Translations under genes and position numbers: made by a program | Notes under the pieces: generated by a model | Seen by the model: the letters and a program-made list of their open reading frames with translations, nothing else | What the model was told of the DNA's origin: nothing | Databases searched by the model: none | From: Carallia brachiata | Taxonomy: Eukaryota; Streptophyta; Magnoliopsida; Malpighiales; Rhizophoraceae | DNA length: 64,000 nt | Direction: 5' to 3' | NCBI GenBank assembly: GCA_021464245.1 | Contig: JADCRB010000013.1 | Span: 2,413,593 to 2,477,592, forward strand | Shown: piece by piece, positions 21,323-33,045 of the stretch | Numbering within the stretch: position 1 is the first letter of the stretch | How the letters are laid out: each line of letters starts with the position of its first letter

Positions 21323-22165
21323 GATCGATGTTAATTAAGTGAAGAGAAGATCTAAAATTTCACCTGAAAATTAAGCTATTTCCAATATTTTCTCTCCTCT
21401 CATAAACCAAAGTGTTAAAAGGAAGAAAGCACAGAGTGGAGAACACAATAGTTATGAGAGGATTGTACATATAGGTAAGAAATGCAAAATAAATAAGCAT
21501 CCGCTAGTATGATATAAGAAATAATTATAAAGTGATTATAAGAATTAATTTAGTCTTTAAAAAATAATAAAAAATTTATTTTTTAAGTTAAAATTTAAAT
21601 ATATTTAATATTACTCATTATTTATTTAACATTACCATAAATTTTAATTTAAAAAAAATGTATTTAAAAAACTTTACTAAAACAATTTTTTTATAATCTA
21701 TATTTATTCGATACCTATTTCTTATATCTTACTAGTTTTTCTCAATGAATAAATATTGAGTTAGGCACTCCTAAAGAAGTGAATGGTGCTTGATAAAAAG
21801 AAAACAAAAGAAAGACAAGAAAATGAAAAACTAGTTTGTTAGTTCCCAATTGCATAAAGATAATTCTACATGGCAAGAAAAATTAAGAAATTAAGTTTGT
21901 TAATCAAACATATTTTTATCATGTGAAAATATAATAAGTTAGCACATTTTTGTTAATTCTAATATATTAGTGTGGGTATTTGATGCGCAAATAGTACGTG
22001 TGAAATACAATTTGATATTTGATCATTTTTTTTCTTAACTCACATGTAGTTATTTAATTGATAGTAAAACAAATATTGTATATTCAATAATTTTCACTTT
22101 GAAACACATGCTAAAGATTTCAGCGAATTTCAAATTTTAAATCTAACGAATTACATCTGCTTTAA
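21310..22165 (+). repeat. arm A of a large inverted repeat
   Basis: Inverted partner of 24,946-25,740. Matching landmarks, read outward: the unit's leader, aatatttattcattg, aattctacatggcaagaaa, tgcgcaaatagtac, tttgatatttgatcattttt and aatctaacgaatt. Some insertions and deletions occur (855 versus 795 bp). Confidence 0.75.
21323..21480 (-). promoter_or_regulatory. leader with conserved 10-codon upstream ORF
   Basis: Minus-strand leader between a CA/TA-rich promoter region and the ATG at 21,322. It contains ATG...TAA at 21,403-21,371 encoding MRGEKILEIA; the inverted paralogues at 25,606-25,638 and 35,799-35,831 encode MGGEKIMEID. Maintenance of length and sense in three copies hints at either a translated upstream ORF or simply recent duplication. 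Confidence 0.45.
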
Positions 22166-23430
22166 TATTGATGTATCAAAAGAACCAAAGGTATATCCGA
22201 ATTATGATAATTATTTAAAAAAATAGTCTGATGATAATTTGATGTATAATTTTTAGTATTGATGTAGATTCAAATATCTATGTTGGGGCTTTTCATCTAA
22301 TAAAAAGAATTTAAATGTGAGTATAGTGTTGAATTTTAAACTTTCTACAGTAAATTTTTTTATAAAAAAATTAAATAATAATATTAATAATATAAAAATT
22401 AATTTTAATTTGTAAATAATATAATTAATATACTTATAAATATTTTTTTATGTGTTAAGAAAATTATGGCATAGAATTACAATTTTCATTATAAGTCCAG
22501 GATCCGCAATCCAAAAAAAATAGGATCCCACTAGGTGGACAGGGAAAAGAAAAAAGGGAAGAAAAGAAAGGGAATAAGGGGGAGAATTTTTTTTTTTTTG
22601 TAATAAATTGATTTATTTGTATAATAAATTATTTAATTTTTATAACAAAAAAATAAATAAAAAATGATTTTAAATTTTTTTTAATAATTCATCATCTCGT
22701 TGTATAAATAAATTAATTAATTATACAAAAAGATTTCTCCATCTTTTAACTATTCACCCTTTCTCTGTCCCCTACATTTATCTAAAAAAAAAAAAGATTC
22801 CTGTCATAAAAAAAGTTACGCTGGACGTGGCTTTTATGATGTCCTCGTCTACGTAAGCTGCTGAACCCATTACGAGGCAAGCCACTGACCATGGAACAGC
22901 GTGGAGATAACATTTATCCATTGTTGGTAAAAAAAAAAAAAAAAAAAACAAGAAGAGAGAAATGTGAAGAATGAATCTAGGAATAGAAGAATATATTTTA
23001 TTTTTTTATCTTTAAAAATGTATAATATGAAGAAAGAAAATTAAAATGTAATTATTTAAAAATAAATAAATAATAAAAAAATCATATATTGTAATACCAA
23101 TTATAAAAGTAAAAGAAGGACCATAAAAATAATTTAACAAAAAATTTAGAAAAAAAATAAAAGGAAAACACCTGACAAATGGTGAGGATAGCCGCCTAAA
23201 AAATAAAGCAATTTTAAAATTTAAAAAATAAAGTAATTTACCAATTATATCCTAAAATTACCAGCCGCCTCCAGGGTTCGGAAAATAGTGGGGCTCCCAA
23301 AAAAAAATTGAACCCTACTATTTTGTCTTATCACTTCTCTTCTCCTTTTCAAACAATTGTACTTTTTCTATTCCACCTCCATTCTTTCCCTATGGAAAGA
23401 ATTCCTTCCAAGAAATGGTTCCCAAACAAA
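22166..23430 (+). repeat. direct repeat B
   Basis: Diverged direct copy of 23,935-24,940. Landmarks: atgtatcaaaagaac (22,180), gaattacaattttcattata (22,475), gatgtcctcgtctacgtaag (22,838; B' has gatgtcctcatctacgtaag), aacagcgtgg, and the aattccttccaagaa end near 23,400. AT-rich, no gene. Terminal words of the ...GGAATTCCTTCCAAGAA type often mark non-autonomous DNA transposons. Confidence 0.65.
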
Positions 23431-23934
23431 GGGTTAGTCTAAAATATAAAAGAAAAATATTTAAAAAAATAGCAAAATAGAATTAACTAGTATTTAAGAA
23501 TTATTTTATACATAATTAATTGGCCATTAATGGATTGTGAATTCCAAAGAAACATAGTTTTATTATTATATAAAAAATCAAGTCGGCACACATATAAAAA
23601 TGTTTAATGTGGAAATTTACAACTATTATCATATTAATAAAAATAGTGATGTACTTTTTTTGGGCGGAAAAATAATGATATACTTAAAATGATAAATATA
23701 AAAATTTTGAGAACTATTTAAAAATATTTTTCAAATTTTTTAACATTTTTTAATAATAAAACTGTCTACCTAAATTGACCACGTAAAAATTAATTTGAAC
23801 CACAAAATTTCGGATGAGTGCCAGCTAAGAGGGCGGCTAATATGGTCTCCAGAGTTCCCATGGCGGCCCGCCTCCCCCACCCCCCCAATCTTTGTTTGCA
23901 AAATAAACTGTTCAATTTTAACGGTACTCTTTGT
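23431..23934. other. spacer between direct repeats
   Basis: AT-rich, with a short GC-richer patch at 23,820-23,890 (gggcggctaatatgg ... cccacccccccaatc). The 78-codon frame at 23,818 has no family signal. Confidence 0.4.
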
Positions 23935-24945
23935 CCCACACGTCTCTCTCTTTTAATATCCATGTATCAAAAGAACGAAATACATGTACGAATTATATTG
24001 CAGAATTACAATTTTCATTATAAGTTCAGGATATTAGAAAAGATAATAATTTGATAGTAATTTATCATTTTTGTCTTATTTTTAATTCGGGTTCAAGTTC
24101 TACAGATAATGCCTATGAGATTTTAACTTCCGCAATTGTCCAGTTTAATTGTGACTTGTGTGTTCCTGATTTTATACTCGTTACCACCGTTTGATCGAAT
24201 TGAAAATATCTTATTCAGATTTAATAGTATTCAAATTGTGAGTTCTTTTTTATAAATTAAATTCAATAGAGTAAAATAAATAGATAATACTGTGATTTTA
24301 ATTTATAAATATAATAATAGATATACTAATAATAAATAATTTTTTTTAGTGAAAAAAATTCTAAGTCCGCGACCTGCAATCCAAAATTAAACATTCTTGT
24401 CACAAAAAAAAATTACACCTGCGGTGTCTTTTACGATGTCCTCATCTACGTAAGCTGATGAACGCATTTCGACGTAAGCTATTGACCACGGAAGAGCGTG
24501 GGGACAACATTTATGCTTTATTTAGAAAAAGTTAAAAATATATATCAGAAGAATGAAAGTGTAAATAATGAATAGTTAAAGAAAAGAATGTATTTTATTA
24601 TTTTATATTTTAAAAAGTATAATATGATAGAAGAAAATTAAAAATATTTTATTTAAGAGTAAATAAAAAGTAAAATAATATTTTCTAATAATATCTTTAA
24701 AAAATAATATTAAAAAAAATAAATTGAAAGTGATAAAAGTAATTTAATAAAAAAACTAAAAAAATAAAGTGAGAGGCAGCTAACAAATGATAGAGCCAGC
24801 CGCTTTAAAAAATAAAATAATTAAATATTAAAAAAAATTAAAAAATAAAATAATTTACTAATTATATCGGCCTTAGTATTGATTCCTTCCATGTGAAGGA
24901 ATTCCCTCCAAGAATTGTTCCCAACCAGGGGGTCAAGCACATGGA
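23935..24945 (+). repeat. direct repeat B'
   Basis: Second copy of B, ending ggaattccctccaagaattg near 24,922. It is immediately followed by inverted arm A'. No gene inside. Confidence 0.65.
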
Positions 24946-25740
24946 ATTCGTTAGATTTGAAATTTGAAATTCGCTGGAATCTTTAACACGTCTTTTAAAG
25001 TGAAAATTATTGAATATACAATATTTGTTTTACTATTAATTAAATAACTACATACGAGTTAAGAAAAAAATGTTCAAATATCAAATTGTATTTCACTAGT
25101 ACTATTTGCGCATCAAAAACCCGCATTCATATACAAGAACTAATAAAAATGTGCTAACTTATTTTATTTTCAAATAATAAAAATATGTTTGATTAACAAA
25201 CTTAATTTCATGATTTTCCTTGCCATGTAGAATTATCTTTATGTAATTGGGAATTAACAAACTAGTTTTTCTTTTTCTTTTCGTTTTTTTTTTTTGTCAA
25301 GCACCCTTGACTTCTTTATGTGTACCTAACTCCATATTTATTCATTGGAAAAAATTAAGAAGACATATAAAATAGTCATAGGTAATTATAGGTAGTAAAG
25401 TTTTTTTTTATTGTTTTTTAAAAGTTAAATTCATTCCTATAACTGTTTTATGATTATTTCTTATATCCTTTTGTGGGACTCTTATTAATTTCGCATTTCT
25501 CTTCAGCTTTCTATATACACACACGCCCAATCACCATCTGTGCATACAATCCTCTTCGCCTCTTTGTTCTCCACTCTGTGCTTTCTTCCTTTAACACTTT
25601 GGTTTATGGGAGGAGAGAAAATAATGGAAATAGATTAATTTTCAGGTGAAATTTTAGATCTTCTGTTCACTTAATTAACATCGATTAGGCCTTCATCTAG
25701 TATTGATTCCTCTGAAACAAAGGCAGGGGCAAAGCTAGAA
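24946..25740 (-). repeat. arm A' of the large inverted repeat
   Basis: Inverted copy of 21,310-22,165. It carries the small unit's leader on the plus strand (25,490-25,720), including the upstream ORF MGGEKIMEID (25,606-25,638). The start ATG is destroyed (gattaggcc where the other copy has gatcatggagcc) and homology ends at gaaacaaagg, where the terminal-repeat element begins. The left breakpoint of the large tandem duplication (25,329) lies inside this arm. Confidence 0.75.
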
Positions 25741-27232
25741 AAATTTTTAAGAAGGGCAAACTTTTATAGGTCAGTCACTTCATAGATCGCTTCATAGACC
25801 ATATTTTGTGTATATTAGAGTCTTTGATCCTTTAATTGGAGAAAATTATGTTTCTATATTAAATTTATTAACAAATAAGATTAAACTGGTTCATCACATG
25901 AGTCTGATACTAACTAACTATTAAGTCATTGTCAAATACTACAAAATATTGGAGTCTACTATAAAAATTAGAACTTAAATTAATTACTTAGATACTCCTA
26001 AAATTAAATAAAAAGCATCATGTGACATTAGACTTGCAACACGCAGATTTAATATATTTATTAAAAATATATTTTTGCTCATATTTTATTTAAATAAAAA
26101 AATATATTTAAATTTTGAGTATTATTTGCTTCTATAAAAAAAAATTGAGAGTAATTTTTCATTTTAAGAAAACAAATAGGGAAATACTGAAAAAACTTAA
26201 ATTATGATTAAATAAAAAAAAAAGTAAATTTATAACTTTTTTCTCTCTAAAAAAACAAAAAGAGAAATTTAGGATTATTTTTATTTTTTTAGAAATTCTT
26301 TATTTTCCTTAATTATAAGTATTTTCAATGTGCGGATATTAGAGATATGTAAAAATTGTTAACATGAATTGGGAAATTTTTAATATATATTAGTTCTTAA
26401 TTGAGTGAATCATATGCATCTTGAAATCTTAATTTTATTAAAATATTATGAAATACTATAAATCAACTATTGAATTAATGTCAAATAAAGCTTTAAATGA
26501 ATTATTTAACTTTATTTTACCATCGGACAAGTTATTTAACTTAACACATAAAGCTTTAAATTATGATTAAGTTTCCTATCACAGGCAATGCTACCTGTAC
26601 AACAAATTTTGGAGCGACCGCAGCACATAAATGAATTACTTAACATTTCATTCACCATCGCCCAAATTATTTAAGTTTTCATTAAGCTTCGAATCATAAT
26701 ATGCTTTCCTATTTTTTATAATTGTTTCATCGGTGTATCCAATCCACCAAACCCAAAAAGAGAGAAAATAATAATAACAATAATAACAACAAGCCCACCC
26801 TGTTAGAAATTTTTTTAAAACAAAATTTAAATCAAATTTTAAGGTATTAGTAATTATTTTTAGAACAAAATTAAGTACATTTAAGATTTAATTTAAAAAG
26901 ATAATCCAAAAAGTTAAAAATATTTACAAAAAAAAACATGGGTAGTAGGTGAATCGTCGGCTTTTCATTAGGCACCGTAATAATAACAAATTAGTTCTAA
27001 TACTCCCGCTAGATGCGGTTATTTTATAGTAATTATTTTTTTGTTAATTGTTTTCGAAGTAATTATATTGAATTTTTTTAGAGTCACTGGTTTTTATTGA
27101 TTTTTTTGGTTTTTTTGAGACTAAAATAATACAGAAATATCATTTTCTCCAAATAAAGGATCAAAGACTCGTAAAATACACAAAATACGATCTATGAAGC
27201 TACTGACGTATCTTCTAGCTTCTACTCAAAGT
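25724..27232. mobile_element. non-autonomous terminal-inverted-repeat element, ~1.5 kb
   Basis: Left end CAGGGGCAAAGCTAGAA, followed by cttcatagatcg, attttgtgtatattagagtc and ctttgatcctttaattggag. The right end is the inverted equivalent: ctccaaataaaggatcaaag, actcgtaaaatacacaaaat, acgatctatgaag and ttctagctt. The interior is AT-rich with no transposase. It interrupts arm A', so it inserted after the inverted duplication and before the tandem duplication (copy 2 at 35,917-37,420). The CAGGGGC start would suit a hAT element; the right terminus is not clean. Confidence 0.65.
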
Positions 27233-27239
27233 CTGATAT

Positions 27240-27818
27240 ATGGGCATGAACCAAGACATTTTTTTTTTTTTGGTTGAATGAACCAAGACTTTCTGCTCAT
27301 AGATAAGAGTTTCGAATCTTTTCCACGTCTTTTACACTGCATTTGAGAGGGGGAAAAGTGGAGGAAGGGAGAAAAATAAGAGAATTAAATAAATTATTAT
27401 ATTTAGAAAATATTTGAAGAGAAAAGTTTATAATTCCTCTAATCCTCCATACTTTACCAAAACAACTCTCTTAAAAATAAGAGGAAAAGTTATTAATTCT
27501 CTTACTTAATTTATTAAATGACTCAATTACCTCCCATATAATTTAAAAATTATAATTTTATCTTAACAAAATATTTTAATAAATTTATTATAAAAAATAA
27601 AATTATTATTCCAATACATTTTATATTTCTCTCTCACACTTTTCACCTTTTACTAAATAAAAAAAATTATAGTTTTCGTCCTCACATCACCCATTTCTAA
27701 ATATAAAAGAGAATAAAAATTATTCTTTTTTAGTAATGATCTTCTCATCCACTTTCTTCTCTCTCATTTTTCTCTCTCTTAAGAATTTAATCTAAAAGTG
27801 CCGACAAACACTCTTTGG
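27240..27818. other. AT-rich non-autonomous element-like stretch
   Basis: A gaaccaagac repeat flanks a T-run at 27,247-27,291. From about 27,345 (gagagggggaaaagtgg) to 27,810 (gtgccgacaaacactctttg) the sequence has pyrimidine/purine-rich inverted ends and an AT-rich core, as in size-variable plant MITEs. No gene. The copy 2 counterpart is about 37,435-38,012. Confidence 0.4.
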
Positions 27819-27819
27819 G

Positions 27820-28886
27820 CTGTTATCAAATATGCTAATCAAGCCCATTGCTCCTCTGCTAGAAGGTTTGACCAGTCGTGTTACTGTTTCAGCACAACTG
27901 TGTTCTTCTCCCAATTTCAAAACAGCTGAATTATGAGCTTCATTGTAAGGTGCAAGTTTGTGACCTTCCTGCAGCCAACATGGTGGCAGATTTTCGTCAC
28001 ACTACAAGCCCAAACCCACCTGTCAGTTTCTGATGAATCCCAGACACGTCTAGAAGTACATGTAGAGTGTGGAATCAACCAGCTAAAAGCGGACAAGTTA
28101 TAAGACATTATTAACCAATTGTTTCCTTCCGGTCCATATAATATTAACATGAGCATATATTTGGGATAATTAGATACGTTGGCAATTTCAATGACTTGAT
28201 AGGCACAAAATTTACATCCTCACAATATCATGGGTCACTCTCTTTCACTGCATTCCATATTCCTCTGGGTAGAAGTTCCGCAATCACTGGAATGAACACT
28301 TGTCGCATTGTTTACAGAAGTGGCTTCAATTTTAGGCTGCGTAAGGGGCGAGTTTGGAGAATACGTCCAGCAGAAAGCTGCTAAAAATTCGGTGTGAGAA
28401 ACAAAAAAAAGAAAAAATAAAAAGCATTTGATTTCTATGCTGTTAAACCGTGAAAAATAAGACACGGTGTAGGGTGAAGAAGCATACAGTTTGCCTTCTG
28501 CAAACATGCTGCCATAAGTTCCTCAACTCATTCCTCCCACCAGGCTTGAAGAGAAAGTCAGCAGCACCTTTCAACAAGCACTTCAATAACATGCCAATCG
28601 AATCATGGGAAGACATTACTGAATGAATGGAAATTAGAAGATAAGGAAGGGAGAAAAGCACAGTTTAGTTCCACATGTACGTGATGGTTAGGATATGAGG
28701 AAAGAATTCACTGAAGGGACAAACTTATGACAGGAATATTTTTACATATACCATGCTCCATGACCAATGTAAGAAGAGCATATCCTGAAATTGATGGCAA
28801 CTCCGCTTCTATAAATGTGAGATCTATATTGTGGAGTCTGCCTTTCCAGGCCTCCCATGCCATCAGTCCATCAGGAATTGCAGCAA
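27820..28886 (-). pseudogene. PRR5/PRR9-like clock pseudo-response regulator fragment, copy 1
   Basis: Internal exons of a plant PRR gene, introns kept. Exon A 28,886-28,725 encodes VAAIPDGLMAWEAWKG and LPSISGYALLTLVMEH plus ICKNIPVI. Exon B 28,618-28,488 encodes [39 protein letters not shown]. The A/B junction (ATAA|gtttgt ... cattcag|TAATG) is in frame. These are the second half of the receiver domain, with Glu (FIEAELP) where true receivers have the phospho-Asp. Exon C starts at 28,380 and continues to [18 protein letters not shown]; a one-base deletion near 28,360 shifts it. A further piece (EEHSCAETVTRLVKPSS) lies near 27,850-27,960. Missing: the first exons, the rest of the middle region and the CCT domain. 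PRRs are nuclear transcriptional repressors of the circadian clock. Assignment to the PRR5/9 branch is from remembered family patterns. Confidence 0.85.
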
Positions 28887-29700
28887 CTAATTGGAAAGAG
28901 AACATAAAGGAAGTGGACGTTCAGCTCCATAACATAAAATAGGGAAGATAAATTGACAATATCACAGAGCATAAATAAAAGTTAAATATCGAAATAATAC
29001 CTCATACAGTGGCCCCAAAAAAAAAAAAAAAACAGGTACTTTAAATAAGCTACAAAGCTTGGTGCCAGAATTAAATTGGAAATGGATAGCATATATGAAA
29101 CATAAATTGATCTCAAACAGCATGAAACTGATTCATAATGGTGATATTGCTAAGCTTCATGCTATTTTCAAAATTAAAATAAAAGACTGTTAAACTCCAA
29201 CAATTGTTTACCATAATTACGATTATCGTAACGATGAAGCCCAATCCAAATCGAATCAAATTATCCACCCAACCAATCTAAACAACTGTTTTAGAACAAC
29301 TGAAAAAAAAAAAAAAGGAAGGCAAAGAGAAAAAAAAAAAAAGATCCAATGAAAGAAACAAAAAGAAAAGAAATGCAGAAATTCACCATACCATTATACA
29401 GAAGAACGTGACTTAAACAAGTAATTGTTTTCCTAACCAAGATTGCGAAAGCATCCTGAACACAACCCACTGAAAAGAAAATATTACCTTCACACTGAAA
29501 AGAAAATTAACACTGAAAAAATAAACAACAGATTCTGACTTAAATCAGCAGAAGACCACAAGCATAGAAGGAGTTGTGAAAACTACAAAGAAAAAGACTA
29601 TAGCTTTTTGGATTTTCAAACATGTAACCTTTTCAAATCAAAAGGATGAAAAGAGAGAGAAGAGGAAAGTCGATTCTGAAGTCTAGAGAACTGATAAAGA
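28887..29700. other. PRR-flanking/intronic sequence, no exon found
   Basis: This should hold the intron and first PRR exons if the gene were complete, but no VLLVEADD-type receiver start is visible on the minus strand. AT-rich, with A-runs at 29,018 and 29,305-29,340. The A-run insertion at 28,996-29,042 is absent from copy 2. Confidence 0.5.
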
Positions 29701-30010
29701 TTCTAAAATTCCAAAGCATGAGTGAATTCCAAAGCTATAAAAGGCTGCTAGTTTTTAATTCTTTCAGAGATTAGCACCACAGAGAGACTCCGGCGGCGGC
29801 TTGCTGAACAGATTCCGGAGATTTGTGAAATCTTGCACACTCCGGAATTTTGTGAAATTGCTTGGGGCGGCGGGTTCCTCGTTGGACTCAGGGGATTTGT
29901 GAAGTCTTGGAGACTCCAAGAGTTTGTTGGTTGTAACGATAGCTATTACTTGTGGAAAATCGACCAATCCGTTGGAAGACTGCTGTTGGTTTATCGTGGA
30001 GGAGAGGGGT
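29700..30010 (+). promoter_or_regulatory. promoter-like block with TATA box
   Basis: tataaaag at 29,736-29,743 is followed at about 30 bp by GC-richer sequence. An internal ~30 bp imperfect tandem repeat (gatttgtgaaatcttgcacactcc / gatttgtgaagtcttggagactcc type, 29,821-29,912) is present. Both strands stay open for 60-75 codons, but there is no plus-strand ATG and I recognise no protein. Copy 2 equivalent 39,895-40,205 (TATA at 39,938). It may be the promoter and first exon of a captured gene. Confidence 0.35.
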
Positions 30011-30790
30011 AACGGTTTGGGATTAAAAGATTGAGCAAATCAGGCTAAAAAATGCACTGCTGTGATCATAGTGCACGGGCTAAACGGTGCATGAGCTGTT
30101 GGCTGTGCTGGAGTCACTGTTTTAATTTTTAAGCACATCACGGCACAGTATGGATGACAAATGGGTCGTACTTTGACGCGGCATAAAATAATTGAATTTC
30201 ATAAACGAAATAGTCGCTACTCATTTGACATGATTACTTAAAAATATAAAGATATAACATAATTTATAATATTTATAAACTTTTTTATTTATTAATTTAA
30301 ATTTTTATATGTGTTTAAATTTTTTATATTTTATTCAACAAGATGTCAAAGTTTTATTTTTTTTTTTTTGTCTTTACCTATTATGCTTTGGCATTTTTCA
30401 TATATGTTTGGCCTGTCCAGTCTTTTTTTTTTTTCTTTTTGAGATCAGCTGGATTGAAGTTGCGAGATTAATTTTTTCAAAGAAATTGCTAAATCGAAGG
30501 TGCTGGATTACATTAAATTGTGAATTACTGACCATTTCTGTTGAAAAGAGATTGTTTATGGACGGGCAAATAAAGGCAACTAGAAAGAGAGAAAAAAAAA
30601 AAAAGGATTGCATGACAGAGGAGTACACATGCTGTTGAGTTCCCAATTACAATGCTGTGTAATAGTATACAATTACAACCAATATCCAGCAGAAAGACTG
30701 TTGTTACAAATTGAAACGTAGAACTAGAAGCAGAACACATTGTTTGACATACAAAGCAGAAAGGATATTGAATACACAAATCAATTATCG
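30011..30790. other. intergenic within copy 1
   Basis: It includes a short palindromic-like GC patch (tgcactgctgtgatcatagtgcacggg, given here only by its ends tgcactg and cagtgca-like arms, 30,053-30,080), AT-rich tracts and T-runs. The frames on both strands at 30,309-30,779 are low-complexity and not supported. Confidence 0.4.
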
Positions 30791-30794
30791 TTTC

Positions 30795-31031
30795 TCATTT
30801 GGAAGGTACTTCTGTAATAATAACACCATGCTTGTTTTTCACGCTGCTCTTTGGTGGAAGAGGGCGACCGCGGCCGCCACGCGGTGATTTCATTGTCAGC
30901 CTTAGCAAGATATAAGTAATGCACGATGACAGAAATCGCTGGTGAAGAGAAGAGGTAGAGGGTGTGAAGATAGGCAATGAATTCGAATGAGAAATATATG
31001 AGCTACTTGGATATATTTTTATATGCGGCAA
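30795..31031 (-). CDS. small hypothetical basic peptide, copy 1
   Basis: The frame ends in RGGRGRPLPPKSSVKNKHG...VPSK; an internal ATG at 30,893 would give a 32-residue basic Pro/Arg/Lys-rich peptide. The GC-rich cgcggccgccacgcgg segment stands out from the AT-rich surroundings. The 32-codon version is unchanged in copy 2 (41,089-40,991). No signal peptide in the short version. I do not recognise it; it may be an exon of a lost gene. Confidence 0.3.
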   Translation of the reverse strand: MPHIKIYPSSSYISHSNSLPIFTPSTSSLHQRFLSSCITYILLRLTMKSPRGGRGRPLPPKSSVKNKHGVIITEVPSK

Positions 31032-31039
31032 TTAAGCTA

Positions 31040-31740
31040 TGGAAAAAACTACATTTGTTGAAGAATAAGTACCTGAATTGTTGCCTGAATACAATCAATA
31101 AAATTTAATGTGTAACTAATTGAATTGTAAGTGCAATTAATTATAAGAAAAAAATTCCTTCTTATATTTAATTATACTTGCAATCCAATCGGTTGCATAT
31201 CAAATTCGATCGATTGTATTTAAACAGCAATTCAAACATGTTTTCCTCTGAAAATATAACAATGCTCGCTAGGTATTTCCTGCTGTCTTCCTTTCTCCTA
31301 AACCGAGAGTAGACAAGAGAAGCAGTCAACTGAGGATGTTAGATTGACCAAAATGATGATAGAAAGAAGAACGCGGGGGAAGAAAAATGCTGCTGGCCCT
31401 ATATTATGGGTCAATGCTTCTAGAGGATTGAATTGCTCGTTTCAGACAGAAATTAAGCGTATGTTTTTCCTTGCAATTCAAGTAAATGAATTAACAATAG
31501 TTTGATTACTCCTTTGGATTGTCGAGTTTTTAAGGTGCAGCTTAAAGATATCAACTACTCCAAAAAAAAAAAAAAAATACTGAATCCTAACCGGCTCAAA
31601 AGACCGACAAAATCTAAATCGAAATATATTATAAAATTATTAATTTCATTTTCAATTCGCTTGATTTTAATTTTGATTATGATCTTAAACCATCAACCAA
31701 AACCCCCATGTCTTTTTTTTCTTTTTTTTTCTTTCTGAAT
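31040..31740. other. intergenic within copy 1
   Basis: AT-rich with no recognised gene. An 18-bp-spaced pair of related words (gcaattaattataag, and gcaatccaatcggttgc with tcgatcgattg) lies near 31,130-31,220. From 31,740 the block has older relics at 9.7 kb. Confidence 0.4.
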
Positions 31741-31741
31741 T

Positions 31742-32170
31742 CTACCATATTGTTCTAAAAACTCAATTCCTCTGCTTTGACTTTTGCCAAAACTTTCCGA
31801 CCCTTTCTTTTTTCTTTCCTTTCACTTGTGCCCATGCACCTAACTTTTTTATTTTTTTTTTTGGTATCCTTTCTTTTCTTTTCTTTTCTTTTCTCTTCTC
31901 CTTCCTAGCTGCCGTCTTCTCACAGTTCACTACTAACCTTTGATTTGGATCAGAGCAGGCGGCGGCCGCGTAGGAACAGAGTGTGAACGGATGTCGACGG
32001 GCGGACGCCGGCAGTTGCGTTGGTGCAGGAACGACAAGGTAGAAGCGAACGGCACGTCTCCACGTTGAACATCTTAAGAAGACTCGAACCCATGACCTTT
32101 GGCTTGAAGATTACAAGAATTCTTTGATGATCACATGATGCGATTGAAGCAAAACAATAGGTTATTTTTA
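31742..32170. other. block shared with 9.7 kb and 20.4 kb
   Basis: 31,742-31,785 matches 9,715-9,760. (TTTTC)n at 31,868-31,893 precedes 31,905-32,045, which matches 20,430-20,560. The plus strand can encode MSTGGRRQLRWCRND (31,991 on) against MLKGRRWRSSWCRNG at 20,511, so some reading-frame similarity exists, but the peptides are unlike known families. A B-box-like word (GGGTTCGAGTC, minus, about 32,082) is present without a matching A box. Confidence 0.4.
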
Positions 32171-32179
32171 TTTTTTATA

Positions 32180-33045
32180 GGGTTAAATGCATGTAACCCC
32201 CCTCTGGTTTGGTTGTTTGGCAAATAACCTCCCTGTGGTTTTAATTTAGGCATCAAACTTCCCTGTAATTTTTAATGTTGGCAATTAACCCTCCTATGGT
32301 TTCAATTTTGGTAATTAACCCCCCTATAGTTTCAATTTTGGCAATTAATCTCCCTGTAATTTTTAATTTTGGCAATTAACCCCTTTATCAGTTAAAAAAT
32401 TTTATGAAAAAAACTTTTAATATTATTTCTTATGCAAGAAAACTCAATTTTAAAAATAGTTCAAATGTTGATACATGAAATGTAAATAGAAAGTCCAGGT
32501 GATTCGTGGTCCTCTTCTCCGCACAAGCCTTGCTGCATTAAGGATTTTATATCCAGAGATTCTTGGTAAAAATAGAATTTTGGCTGACAAGGAAATCAAA
32601 TTTCGCTTATTACTAACTAGACTATAAAAAAATAACCATCATATAAAAAAACTATAAAATTTACATTAAACAAAATACAAGGATTGAGACTTAAAGATAT
32701 TTCTTTTACTAGAAAACCACCACTTTTCAATAAAACTCAACAGAAAATCATCAGCTTTTGGACACAAAAAAAAGTGAATTCATAGGGAAAAAAATTAAAT
32801 TAAATAGAAAGTCCAGATGACCAAACAATTAAATACTTTTAATACCTTTTAATTGCTAAAATTAAAAACCACATGGGGTTAATTGCCAAAATTAAAACTA
32901 CAGGGAGGTTAATTGTCAAAATTGAAACTACAGGGGGGTTAATTGCTAAAATTGAAAATTAAAGGGAGGTTTGATGCCTAAATTGAAACCACAGGGAGGT
33001 TATTTGTCAAACAATCAAACCAGAGGGGTTACATGCATTTAACCC
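32180..33045. mobile_element. Mutator-like MITE, 866 bp, exact 9-bp TSD
   Basis: Termini GGGTTAAATGCATG...CATGCATTTAACCC. The target duplication ttttttata lies at 32,171-32,179 and 33,046-33,054; copy 2 near 42,350-42,360 has one ttttttata and no insert. The ~200-bp inverted ends are built from about six ~31-bp sub-repeats (ggcaattaacc...tggttt/caatttt). An internal duplicated word taaatagaaagtccag is at 32,483 and 32,805. No transposase frame. Nine-bp TSD plus long inverted repeats fit the Mutator superfamily (family knowledge); non-autonomous. Confidence 0.93.

Noticed and set aside
32060..32110. tRNA gene or SINE from a GGGTTCGAGTC B-box-like word
   Set aside because: No A box at the right distance, no cloverleaf, no poly(A) or target duplication.
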